A DNA stretch of 64,000 nucleotides from Methylovorus mays (GTDB taxonomy: Bacteria; Pseudomonadota; Gammaproteobacteria; Burkholderiales; Methylophilaceae). The notes under the pieces are model-generated. The model was not told the origin of the DNA, made no database searches, and worked only from the letters and a program-made list of their open reading frames with translations. Below are positions 49,406 to 57,175 of this stretch, in pieces. Each line of letters starts with the position of its first letter. Position 1 is the first letter of the stretch. Location: positions 124,001 through 188,000 of the forward strand of contig NZ_JAJAVG010000004.1 in NCBI RefSeq assembly GCF_020531915.1, read 5' to 3'. The translations under genes were made by a program, and so were the position numbers.

Positions 49406-50351
49406 CGTTAACAAACTCACCGCGCCTTTGGTGCAATACATTCTGGATAACGCCGATGCTCTGCGTGTCGGCGTTGAGAAGCATGCGACAGGCGCAACCA
49501 TTGTCGATGCTGGCATCAAATCGCCAGGTGGTCTGGAAGCTGGTCGCCTGATTGCCGAAATCTGTATGGGCGGCCTGGGCCATGTCAGCCTGCATAACTC
49601 AGCCACGTTTGCCCATTGGCCCTGGATGTTGTCCGTGCATTCCAACAACCCCATCCTGTCCTGTCTGGGGAGCCAATACGCAGGTTGGAGCCTCTCCCAT
49701 GAGAAATTCTTCTCTTTGGGTTCAGGCCCTGGCCGTGCATTGGCTGGCCGTGAAGAGCTTTACAAGGAGCTTGGCTACCAGGACAAGTTTGACTCCGCAT
49801 GTCTGGTATTGGAAAGCGACAAGGCTCCACCAACCGAAGTCATTGAAAAGGTCGCCCGCGATACCGGGGTTGCTGCAGACAAGCTGACGTTTATCCTGAC
49901 ACCTACCCGCAGCCTGGCTGGTACCGTGCAAATTGTTGCCCGCGTGCTGGAAGTCGCCATGCACAAGATTCATACGCTGCATTTCCCGCTGGATCACGTC
50001 GTGGATGGCATGGCGAGTGCACCAGTGCCGCCACCCGCCCCTGATTTCCTCATCGGCATGGGCCGCACCAATGACGCCATCTTGTTTGGCGGTCATGCGC
50101 ACATCTTCGTAAAGGGCAGCGATGAAGCGGCCGCCAAGCTGGCGCAAGATCTGCCAAGCAGTTCTTCACGCGATTACGGTCGTCCGTTTGCCGAAGTGTT
50201 CAAGAGCGTGAACATGGACTTCTACAAGATCGATCCTATGCTGTTCAGCCCGGCGGCTGTCACGGTAACGGCTGTCGATTCCGGCAAGAGTTTTGTTGGT
50301 GGAAAGCTGGATCAAGCCTTGCTCGATCAGTCCTTCGGCTATCCTGCTTAA
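49368..50351 (+). CDS. mch: Methenyl-H4MPT cyclohydrolase
   Basis: 327 residues. Hydrolyses methenyl-dH4MPT to 5-formyl-dH4MPT between MtdB and Fhc. The family blocks [20 protein letters not shown] (interior), [11 protein letters not shown]-like [15 protein letters not shown] and [20 protein letters not shown] are intact. AGGAGAATC ribosome site. Used as a functional-gene marker for methylotrophs. Confidence 0.97.
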   Translation: MSQAALDVRRWPSVNKLTAPLVQYILDNADALRVGVEKHATGATIVDAGIKSPGGLEAGRLIAEICMGGLGHVSLHNSATFAHWPWMLSVHSNNPILSCLGSQYAGWSLSHEKFFSLGSGPGRALAGREELYKELGYQDKFDSACLVLESDKAPPTEVIEKVARDTGVAADKLTFILTPTRSLAGTVQIVARVLEVAMHKIHTLHFPLDHVVDGMASAPVPPPAPDFLIGMGRTNDAILFGGHAHIFVKGSDEAAAKLAQDLPSSSSRDYGRPFAEVFKSVNMDFYKIDPMLFSPAAVTVTAVDSGKSFVGGKLDQALLDQSFGYPA

Positions 50352-50363
50352 TCGTATTGACGG

Positions 50364-51293
50364 GTGTTACTTTTGAATCCGCGCATCCCGGTATTTACCG
50401 ATGATCCGGGCTGGCATGGCAAACGCTTGCGTGAAGCGTTTGCTGCGCGTGGTCTGGAGGCCGTGTTTGTTTCCTTGAAGGATTGCCGACTGGATATCAC
50501 CCAAGGCCATGCTGGTGTGGTGATTCCAGGTTTTGATCGCTTGCCCGATTGCGCATTTGTGCGTGGCGTGCCTGGGGGTACGCTGCAACAGGTCATCGTA
50601 CGGCTGGATGTATTGCACGCTCTGCAAATGCTGGGTGTACGCGTCTATAACGATGGCCGTGCCGTCGAGCGGACGGTAGATAAAGCCATGACCAGCTTTC
50701 TGCTGCATCGGTATCAGGTGGCCACCCCGGCGACCTGGGTGTGCGAGTCGAGGGCACAAGCCCATGACATCATCAACCGTGAGCTTGCAGCAGGCCATCA
50801 TCTGGTGATCAAGCCTCTGTTTGGCTCGCAGGGCATGGGGGTACGCAAACTGGTGCCTGGATCATCGCTCCCGGTGCCCATGGATGAGCATGTCGACGGT
50901 CTTTATTATTTGCAGCGCTATATTGATAGCGGGGAAGGGCGCTGGCATGACCATCGCGTTTTTGTCATTAATGGCAAAGCCATCGGCGCCATGGTGCGCC
51001 ACGGTGCCAGCTGGGTAAACAATGTTGCCCAGGGCGGGCGATGTGAAGTGTTGCCGCATACCGGCGAAATCGCTGAGCTTGCCGAGGCTGCAGCCCGTGC
51101 AGTCGATATTGATTACTGTGGGGTCGATATTATCCGTGATCGTCATGGCAAGCTCTTTGTGCTGGAAGTGAACAGCATCCCGGCCTGGAAGGGTTTGCAA
51201 GGGGTGGTTGAATTGAATGTGGCCGAAGCGTTGGTGGATGATCTGCTGGAAAAACTGGCAACAGAGCCTCAATTAAGCTTGGCAAGTTCCTAA
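50364..51293 (+). CDS. RimK-like ATP-grasp ligase of the dH4MPT island
   Basis: 309 residues from GTG 50364 (TTG 50373 is possible). RimK/MptN-type ATP-grasp enzyme: KPLFGSQGMGVRKL grasp loop, GEGRWHDHRVFVINGK and the metal site VDIIRDRHGKLFVLEVNSI. The archaeal relative MptN adds glutamate to H4MPT, and methylofuran carries a polyglutamate tail, so a glutamate ligase for one of the C1 carriers is the best guess. It ends one base inside the start of the next gene (TAATG). Confidence 0.85.
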   Translation: MLLLNPRIPVFTDDPGWHGKRLREAFAARGLEAVFVSLKDCRLDITQGHAGVVIPGFDRLPDCAFVRGVPGGTLQQVIVRLDVLHALQMLGVRVYNDGRAVERTVDKAMTSFLLHRYQVATPATWVCESRAQAHDIINRELAAGHHLVIKPLFGSQGMGVRKLVPGSSLPVPMDEHVDGLYYLQRYIDSGEGRWHDHRVFVINGKAIGAMVRHGASWVNNVAQGGRCEVLPHTGEIAELAEAAARAVDIDYCGVDIIRDRHGKLFVLEVNSIPAWKGLQGVVELNVAEALVDDLLEKLATEPQLSLASS

Positions 51294-52135
51294 TGGCCAT
51301 CTCAGCGAGTGAGTTGGCAGGCCTGTATAAAGAGGCGTGTCTGGCCGAGTTAAGCGCGTTGAAACCGGGCAATGTGCATATTTTTGCGGATGGGCATGGC
51401 ATGGTCGTGCAGGACTTCATTGCCAGTGCGGAGGCCTCCGCCCAGCCCTTGTGTGAGCCAGGGTTGACCGTGGGGAAGCGCATACAGCAGGCGATTCAAG
51501 CTACCTGGTCTGCCGTTAACTGCAACACCAATCTTGGCATTATTCTCCTTGCTGCACCTCTGGTTCAGGCTTCGCTAGAGAACGACTTGCCCTTGAACAA
51601 GCAGGTTTTAAATCAGACCTTGCATCGGTTGACAGTGGACGATGCCAGGTTTGCCTATGCGGCCATCTTGCAGGCTTCGCCAGCAGGGCTGGGGAGCAGC
51701 GACCAGCATGATGTGCACGAGGCGCCAGACGTGACATTGCTACAGGCCATGGAGCAGGCGCAATCTTACGATCTGGTGGCGCGCCAATATGCCAATGGAT
51801 ATCAGGAAGTTTTACAGTTCGGGCTTGCCCGCTACCATGCGGCCATGGCCCAATGGCAACGGGAAGCCTGGGCGGTAAGCGCTGCTTACCTTGGCTTTCT
51901 CGCCCGTTATCCTGACAGTCATATAGCAAGAAAATATGGGGCAGCAGCAGCCGAGCGCGTCATGCAGCAAGCGCTGGTGCATGAGCAAAACCTGATGACG
52001 AGTGATAATCCCAAAACCTACCAGCGTTCTCTCATGACCTTTGATCATGAGTTGAAGGCGGCAAAACTCAATCCGGGCACCACGGCCGATCTTACCGTGG
52101 CCACCGTGCTGGCGGCTGCATTGTTCAAGTCCTGA
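51293..52135 (+). CDS. CitG/MdcB-like triphosphoribosyl-transfer protein of the dH4MPT island
   Basis: 280 residues. Resembles triphosphoribosyl-dephospho-CoA synthase: LKPGNVHIFADGHGM near the N-terminus, NTNLGIILLAAPL and GLGSSDQHDV blocks typical of the family. In citrate lyase systems this enzyme transfers ribose triphosphate from ATP, releasing adenine. No citrate or malonate lyase genes are here; the setting suggests ribosyl transfer during dH4MPT assembly. Start codon shares its A with the previous stop. Confidence 0.85.
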   Translation: MAISASELAGLYKEACLAELSALKPGNVHIFADGHGMVVQDFIASAEASAQPLCEPGLTVGKRIQQAIQATWSAVNCNTNLGIILLAAPLVQASLENDLPLNKQVLNQTLHRLTVDDARFAYAAILQASPAGLGSSDQHDVHEAPDVTLLQAMEQAQSYDLVARQYANGYQEVLQFGLARYHAAMAQWQREAWAVSAAYLGFLARYPDSHIARKYGAAAAERVMQQALVHEQNLMTSDNPKTYQRSLMTFDHELKAAKLNPGTTADLTVATVLAAALFKS

Positions 52136-52487
52136 GCCGGGCCGGGGAGCAGAACTTATATGTAGTAATTGGCAGAATTCGGTTATACTTGGGCATTAAC
52201 GCATGGGTCGGCTGGATGCTTGTTTCCCTCGCTCATGCTGTGTCAGGCATGTCCGTGCCATGGGCTACAAGCCCTGTATTCACTCTCGAATACCGACGGA
52301 CACGACAAACCCCGTCGTTTCTGCACCTGAATAGCCACTGAACTCAATGCCGCGGCAACCATCTGCCGGTGGCATTATATTTTTCTGATGTTCCTGATAA
52401 AGGCCAGCGCAGCTGGCGTACAGGACGCGAATTGTTAAGTTGTATTGTTTGGTTTGCATTATTGAATTCATTTAAAGGAGGAGCAGT
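52136..52487. promoter_or_regulatory. tal leader/promoter region
   Basis: 352 bases with no gene. A TATACT -10-like box at 52184-52189 (no good -35), a stem-loop at 52346-52376 followed by ATATTTTTC, and a very strong AAAGGAGGAG ribosome site just before tal. Confidence 0.45.
52346..52386 (+). terminator. Stem-loop with T-run in the tal leader
   Basis: AATGCC...CGGCA, loop accatc-like, TGCCG...GGCATT (11 pairs with a small internal loop), followed by ATATTTTTC. 100 bases upstream of tal, so a leader attenuator or the end of a short transcript. Confidence 0.5.
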
Positions 52488-53441
52488 ATGGCTAATTTGT
52501 TAGAGCAGTTGAAAGAGATGACCACTATCGTTGCCGACACCGGCGACGTTGAAGCGATCAAGAGTGTTAAGCCTGTTGATGCCACGACCAACCCATCCCT
52601 GCTGCTCAAGGCAAGTACTTTGCCTCAATACGCCCACCTGATTGACGATGCAATTGCTTACGCAAAAGCACAAGGTGGCAGCAAGGAAGCACAAATTGAA
52701 AACGCAGCCGACAAGCTGGCTGTGCTGATCGGTATTGAAATTTCCAAGGTTGTTCCTGGCCGTATCTCCACCGAAGTGGATGCACGCCTGTCCTTCAACA
52801 TCGACAAGATGGTGGCCAAGGGCCGTAAGCTGATGAAGCTGTATGAAGAAGCTGGTGTAGGCAAGGATCGCGTTCTGATCAAGCTGGCATCTACCTGGGA
52901 AGGCATCAAGGCTGGTGAAATCCTGGAAAAAGAAGGCATCAACTGTAACCTGACCCTGCTGTTCGGTTTCGGTCAAGCCCGTGCCTGCGCTGAAGCTGGC
53001 GTATTCCTGATTTCTCCATTCGTTGGTCGTATCCTTGACTGGTACAAAGCCAAGAACCCAGGCACTGAGTACACTCAGGAAACTGACCCAGGTGTTGTGT
53101 CCGTACGTGCGATCTACGCTTACTACAAAGAACACGGTTACAAAACCGTTGTGATGGGTGCTTCGTTCCGTAACACTGGCGAGCTGATTGCGCTGGCTGG
53201 TTGCGACCGTTTGACCGTTTCGCCTAACCTGCTGCAAGATCTGGCAGCGACTGAAGGTACCTTGACTCGCGTTCTGAGCGACAACGGCGCCAAGTCCACC
53301 CCACCAGCCAAGATGACCGAAGAAGAGTTCCGTTTCGCTCTGAACGAAGATCCAATGGCCACTGAAAAGCTGGCTGAAGGTATCCGTGGTTTCGTGGTAG
53401 ACCAAAACAAGCTGGAAAAAGCACTGGCTGAAAAGCTGTAA
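52488..53441 (+). CDS. tal: Transaldolase
   Basis: 317 residues, TalB-type. Interconverts fructose 6-phosphate and erythrose 4-phosphate with sedoheptulose 7-phosphate and glyceraldehyde 3-phosphate, closing the RuMP cycle. The Schiff-base lysine is Lys132 ([11 protein letters not shown]), with [10 protein letters not shown] near the N-terminus and a conserved FNLTLLFGF-like [10 protein letters not shown] block. Codon use is strongly biased (CTG, CGT, AAG), as expected of a highly expressed gene. Confidence 0.97.
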   Translation: MANLLEQLKEMTTIVADTGDVEAIKSVKPVDATTNPSLLLKASTLPQYAHLIDDAIAYAKAQGGSKEAQIENAADKLAVLIGIEISKVVPGRISTEVDARLSFNIDKMVAKGRKLMKLYEEAGVGKDRVLIKLASTWEGIKAGEILEKEGINCNLTLLFGFGQARACAEAGVFLISPFVGRILDWYKAKNPGTEYTQETDPGVVSVRAIYAYYKEHGYKTVVMGASFRNTGELIALAGCDRLTVSPNLLQDLAATEGTLTRVLSDNGAKSTPPAKMTEEEFRFALNEDPMATEKLAEGIRGFVVDQNKLEKALAEKL

Positions 53442-53454
53442 TATTGCTGACTTG

Positions 53455-53487
53455 AATAGCGCTAATAATCAATTTATTAGCGCTATT
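53455..53487. terminator. Stem-loop between tal and hps
   Basis: A perfect 14-base stem AATAGCGCTAATAA / TTATTAGCGCTATT around a 5-base loop, 14 bases after tal. No long T-run, so it may be a weak terminator or an mRNA stabiliser. Confidence 0.6.
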
Positions 53488-53537
53488 CACTTTATTCAAG
53501 TAGTACATAAGTGCTATTGGATTTACCTAGCTTAACG

Positions 53538-53567
53538 TTGACATCAACTTTGATTCCAACTTAAGAT
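53538..53567 (+). promoter_or_regulatory. Candidate hps promoter
   Basis: Perfect -35 TTGACA (53538-53543), 18 bases, then TAAGAT (53562-53567); 55 bases before the hps start. Confidence 0.6.
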
Positions 53568-53622
53568 AGTTTTTCTAAAAATTAAGCACTTAATTTTTTA
53601 AACCAACTGGAGGAAGTACATC

Positions 53623-54252
53623 GTGGCATTAACTCAAATGGCATTAGACTCACTGGATTTTGACGCAACCGTAGCTCTGGCTACCACTGTTGCTCCACAC
53701 GTGGACATCCTGGAAATCGGTACCCCATGCATCAAGCACAACGGTATCAAGCTGCTGGAAACTCTGCGCGCTAAGTTCCCAAACAACAAGATCCTGGTTG
53801 ACCTGAAGACCATGGACGCTGGCTTCTACGAAGCTGAGCCTTTCTACAAGGCTGGCGCTGACATCTGCACCGTTCTGGGTACTGCTGACCTGGGCACCAT
53901 CAAGGGTGTAATTGACGCTGCTAACAAGTACGGCAAAGAAGCTCAAATCGACCTGATCAACGTTGCTGACAAAGCTGCTCGCACTCAAGAAGCTGCTAAG
54001 CTGGGCGCGCACATCATCGGCGTACACACTGGTCTGGACCAACAAGCTGCTGGTCAAACCCCATTCGCTGACCTGGCTTTGGTAGCTGGTCTGAACCTGG
54101 GTGTTAAGATCTCTGTTGCTGGTGGTGTTAAGGCTGCTACCGTTAAGCAAGTTAAAGACGCTGGTGCTACCATCATCGTTGCTGGCGCTGCTATCTACGG
54201 TGCTGCTGATCCTGCTGCTTCTGCTGCTGAGATCACTTCGCTGGCTCACTAA
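53623..54252 (+). CDS. hps: 3-hexulose-6-phosphate synthase
   Basis: 209 residues starting at a GTG with CTGGAGGAAG upstream. Condenses formaldehyde and ribulose 5-phosphate, the key RuMP step. OMP-decarboxylase-like barrel with the catalytic ILVDLKTMDAGFYEAEPF block and the SVAGGVKAATV phosphate loop. Extremely biased codon choice (nearly all Ala GCT, Leu CTG, Lys AAG), a sign of very high expression. A terminator separates it from phi. Confidence 0.97.
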   Translation: MALTQMALDSLDFDATVALATTVAPHVDILEIGTPCIKHNGIKLLETLRAKFPNNKILVDLKTMDAGFYEAEPFYKAGADICTVLGTADLGTIKGVIDAANKYGKEAQIDLINVADKAARTQEAAKLGAHIIGVHTGLDQQAAGQTPFADLALVAGLNLGVKISVAGGVKAATVKQVKDAGATIIVAGAAIYGAADPAASAAEITSLAH

Positions 54253-54301
54253 GCATCAAATTCCAGGGATTAAACCCATCTAGGAATTTAATGCAGTGAT
54301 G

Positions 54302-54338
54302 AAAAATCCCGACTCAGCAATGTGTCGGGATTTTTTTT
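54302..54338 (+). terminator. Strong terminator between hps and phi
   Basis: AAAAATCCCGAC / GTCGGGATTTTT stem with eight T, 50 bases after hps and 36 before phi. Confidence 0.88.
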
Positions 54339-54373
54339 GAACATTAACGCTTACCGTCATTAAGGACATTCAA

Positions 54374-54910
54374 ATGGATCATCAACAATTTATTCTGGAC
54401 AAGCTGTCCGGCATTCTCAATGTGACCGACAAGACCAAGGGTGCTGAACTCTTGAAGCTGGTTGAAGCTGCTGGCCGTACATTTATCGGTGGCGCTGGTC
54501 GCTCTTTGCTGGTTTCGCGTTTCTTCGCGATGCGCCTTGTGCACGCAGGCTACAATGTCAGCATGGTGGGTGAGGTTGTTACCCCTGCCATCAAGTCTGG
54601 GGATCTTCTGATTCTGGTTTCGGGCTCTGGTGGCACTGAAACTCTGTTGCCTTTCGTCAAGAAAGCCAAGTCGCTGGGTGCCAAGCTGGTTGTTATCTCC
54701 ATGAAGAAAACATCGCCTATGGCCGATGCTGCTGATCTGGTTATCCAGATTGGTCAGGATGATAGCTTCCCATTGACCAAGGGTATGCCTATGGGCTCCC
54801 AGTTCGAGCTGTCCACTCTGATTTTCCTGGAAGGCGTTATCTCCGAGCTGATTCATGCCAAGGGGCTGACCGAAGAGGGTATGCGCGCTATCCACGCTAA
54901 CCTGGAGTAA
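54374..54910 (+). CDS. phi: 6-phospho-3-hexuloisomerase
   Basis: 178 residues, SIS-domain enzyme that converts 3-hexulose 6-phosphate to fructose 6-phosphate. GAGRSLLVSRFFAMRLVHAG and SGSGGTETL are the substrate-binding SIS motifs. It follows hps but sits after a terminator, so it depends on read-through or its own promoter. Codon use is less extreme than in hps. Confidence 0.96.
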   Translation: MDHQQFILDKLSGILNVTDKTKGAELLKLVEAAGRTFIGGAGRSLLVSRFFAMRLVHAGYNVSMVGEVVTPAIKSGDLLILVSGSGGTETLLPFVKKAKSLGAKLVVISMKKTSPMADAADLVIQIGQDDSFPLTKGMPMGSQFELSTLIFLEGVISELIHAKGLTEEGMRAIHANLE

Positions 54911-54950
54911 TCGTTAGCCTCCAGCATGTATTTTTCATGCGAAGATAAAG

Positions 54951-54994
54951 AAAAACCGCAGTGTGCCGTTAACAATGGCAACTGCGGTTTTTTA
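54951..54994 (+). terminator. Terminator after phi
   Basis: AAAAACCGCAGT / ACTGCGGTTTTTT with a second GCC/GGC stem in the loop, 40 bases after phi. Confidence 0.85.
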
Positions 54995-55052
54995 TTGCGG
55001 CATTTATCTGCTGGAAGCCTTCAATTAGCCTGCATCCGGTCGCGCTTTTGTG

Positions 55053-55058
55053 TATAAT
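55053..55058 (+). promoter_or_regulatory. -10 element upstream of fae
   Basis: Perfect TATAAT 112 bases before fae, no clear -35. A second set, TTGACG (55079-55084), 17 bases, TAGGTA (55102-55107), lies nearer the gene; either could drive fae. Confidence 0.45.
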
Positions 55059-55169
55059 TAGCGCAAAATTTTGATGGCTTGACGTTAAACAGACGGTAGG
55101 CTAGGTATGGCACCGCTAACCAAGCGATGCTATTTTTGTTTCTGCGGAAACTTTTATTTGGAGAATGAA

Positions 55170-55706
55170 ATGGCTGTTATTGATCGTGTTCTAGTGGGTG
55201 AAGCTCTTGTGATTGACAACCGTCCTGACGGTAGCGGACTCGACCTCTTGAATGTTGCCCACATCGACTTGATCATCGGGCCACGTGGTAGCGCTGCAGA
55301 AGACGCTTTCTGCCGTACCCTGACCGACCAAAAAGAAGGTGTAAATGGTTTGCTGGCTGTTGTGGCTCCTAACATGATGACCAAGCCAGCTACCGTGATG
55401 TTCAATAAAGTGACCATCAAGAACGGCAAGCAAGCTGTTCAAATGTTTGGCCCAGCTCAACGCGGTGTTTCCATGGCCGTGATGGACTGCGTTGCTGACG
55501 GCACCATTCCTCAAGACGAAGCTGATGATGTGTTCATCTGCGTTGGCGTATTCATCGATCACAAGGCTGATATCGATGAGCGTATCCAAGAGTGGAACTA
55601 CCAAGCTACCAAGCAAGCTATCAAGAGCGCTGTCGCTCGCGAGCCTAAGGTAGCTGATGTGCTGAAGAACTACAAAGCTTCTGCCCATCCTTTCCAAGCT
55701 AAGTAA
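55170..55706 (+). CDS. fae: Formaldehyde-activating enzyme
   Basis: 178 residues from the ATG at 55170 (the frame opens at 55107 but the earlier part lacks a ribosome site and family similarity). Condenses formaldehyde with dH4MPT to methylene-dH4MPT. The catalytic histidine is His31 ([12 protein letters not shown]), and [16 protein letters not shown] and the C-terminal ASAHPFQAK are typical. Strongly biased codons imply high expression. Own promoter and terminator. Confidence 0.97.
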   Translation: MAVIDRVLVGEALVIDNRPDGSGLDLLNVAHIDLIIGPRGSAAEDAFCRTLTDQKEGVNGLLAVVAPNMMTKPATVMFNKVTIKNGKQAVQMFGPAQRGVSMAVMDCVADGTIPQDEADDVFICVGVFIDHKADIDERIQEWNYQATKQAIKSAVAREPKVADVLKNYKASAHPFQAK

Positions 55707-55711
55707 GTCCA

Positions 55712-55738
55712 AAAGCGCCCCACACAATGGGGCGTTTT
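55712..55738 (+). terminator. Terminator after fae
   Basis: GCGCCCC / GGGGCGTTTTT stem, six bases after the fae stop. Confidence 0.8.
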
Positions 55739-55806
55739 TCATTAAGGCACAGTTGCTCTTGTAGCTTCTGTGCCTTCTCTTTGCCAGTAAAAACAGAGGA
55801 TTAATC

Positions 55807-56388
55807 ATGTCCATACTGGATCGTCTATTTACATTGTTTTCAGCGAAACCCAAGAGTAAGGCACCTTCTGCCCACGTGATTGATCGGGTGCTGGTAGGGG
55901 AGGCACTCGTCATTGAAGACATGGATCTCAAAAACGTGTCCCATATCGAGCTGATTATCGGGCCCCGAGGCAGTGCCGCTGAACGCGCCTTCACCCGTAC
56001 GTTGACGACGCAGCGCCGAGGTATCAATGGCTTGCTGGCAGTGGTTGCGCCCAATGTTCGCACTCAGCCAGCTACCGTGATGTACAACAAGGTGACGATC
56101 AAGAACGGCAAGCAGGCAGTTCAGATGTTTGGTCCGGCCCAACGTGGGGTGGCAATGGCCGTGATGGACTGCGTCGCGGAAGGGACTATTCCTGAAAATG
56201 AAGCGGACAATATCTTTATTTGCGTGGGAGTCTTCATCGATGCCAAGGCAGACGATGACCGGAAAATCCAGGAATGGAATTACCGTGCCACCAAGCTGGC
56301 TCTTGAAGGGGCCATCAAGCGCGAGCCCAGCGTGGATTATCTGCTGAAAAACTATCAGGCATCCAGACATCCATTTCAGGCCAAATAA
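55807..56388 (+). CDS. fae2: Fae paralogue with N-terminal extension
   Basis: 193 residues. Clear homologue of the Fae just upstream (long identical blocks such as [15 protein letters not shown]) with the catalytic histidine kept (His46, VSHIELIIGPRG). It has about 22 extra residues before the common start, basic and hydrophobic (SILDRLFTLFSAKPKSK). Ordinary codon use suggests lower expression. Fae homologues with similar placement exist in other methylotrophs; whether this one is an active enzyme or a formaldehyde sensor/helper is open. Confidence 0.93.
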   Translation: MSILDRLFTLFSAKPKSKAPSAHVIDRVLVGEALVIEDMDLKNVSHIELIIGPRGSAAERAFTRTLTTQRRGINGLLAVVAPNVRTQPATVMYNKVTIKNGKQAVQMFGPAQRGVAMAVMDCVAEGTIPENEADNIFICVGVFIDAKADDDRKIQEWNYRATKLALEGAIKREPSVDYLLKNYQASRHPFQAK

Positions 56389-56458
56389 CGCTTAGCTGAA
56401 TCATCCTGTTCGGGATGGTTGGGCCACATCTGGCAAGTGTAGAACCCCTAACGTTTGA

Positions 56459-57157
56459 CTATTGGCTGATGCGAGCAATATCCTGGCTGCTGATTTGCCC
56501 CGAGTGCAGGGCGCTTGCCACCAGAGCGCCTGTGATGCCATCTTGCTGCAGTCGCTGTAAATCGCCAATGTCTCTTACCCCGCCAGCGCTATAGAGTTTG
56601 CCATGTCTCATGCTGGCAAGCTGTTGCAATCGTGCATGGTCTGGCCCCGCATTGCTGCCAACATGGGCAAGCGTCATGCCAATCAGGTGCTCCGGCCATA
56701 CCTGGGGAGTATTTAGCAATGCCTCCGGGCCTTGGTATTGATCTCCTCGAAAATCCAGTGACAACACATGATGGGCAACACCTCCGTTTATCAATTCTTG
56801 ATAGGCGTTAATATCCGGCAAACTTTCACTGCCGATGACAGGCGTAACGCCCAATCCGGACCAGGGCAGAAGATCGCGAGTGTTGTTGAAGCCAGCATCC
56901 AGCCAGATGTGCAATTGAGGATAATGCTGGCGGATAAGTGCGATCTCATCTATATGCGCAGGCTTGCCTTGAATCGCGTTCAAATCGGCGATGTAGAGCG
57001 TATCAAACGGATATAATTCAAGCAGTGCCTGGGTAATGGCAAGCGGCTTGCTGCTGTTGCACAGGCCGGACTCAATGGGGCGGTAATGTTGTCGCTCGCC
57101 ACGCTTTGCGTGCACGACGTGGTGCTCAAGAAGATCAATAACGGGGATGATGTTCAT
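56459..57157 (-). CDS. HisA-like TIM-barrel protein of the dH4MPT/methylofuran island
   Basis: 232 residues. HisA/HisF fold: catalytic-type aspartates at residue 8 (IIPVIDLLE) and in LSLDFRGD, a C-terminal phosphate motif SAGGVRDIGDL and GALVASAL, but the first-half phosphate motif (usual GGGIR) is replaced by LDAGFNNTR. No histidine genes are near. A role in building the furan or pterin cofactor is inferred from context. It starts only 18 bases from the divergent ATP-grasp gene. Confidence 0.85.
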   Translation of the reverse strand: MNIIPVIDLLEHHVVHAKRGERQHYRPIESGLCNSSKPLAITQALLELYPFDTLYIADLNAIQGKPAHIDEIALIRQHYPQLHIWLDAGFNNTRDLLPWSGLGVTPVIGSESLPDINAYQELINGGVAHHVLSLDFRGDQYQGPEALLNTPQVWPEHLIGMTLAHVGSNAGPDHARLQQLASMRHGKLYSAGGVRDIGDLQRLQQDGITGALVASALHSGQISSQDIARISQ

Positions 57158-57175
57158 GGTGGTGAGGCGCGCTGT

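Noticed and set aside
53650-54249. 199-residue serine-rich open frame opposite hps
   Set aside because: Its composition is the mirror of the biased codons of hps (GCT read backwards gives Ser codons).
57086-57175. Longer start of the MfnD-like gene at 57086
   Set aside because: It would overlap the divergent HisA-like gene and adds residues without family similarity; TTG 57176 has a GAGG site and begins at the first strand.
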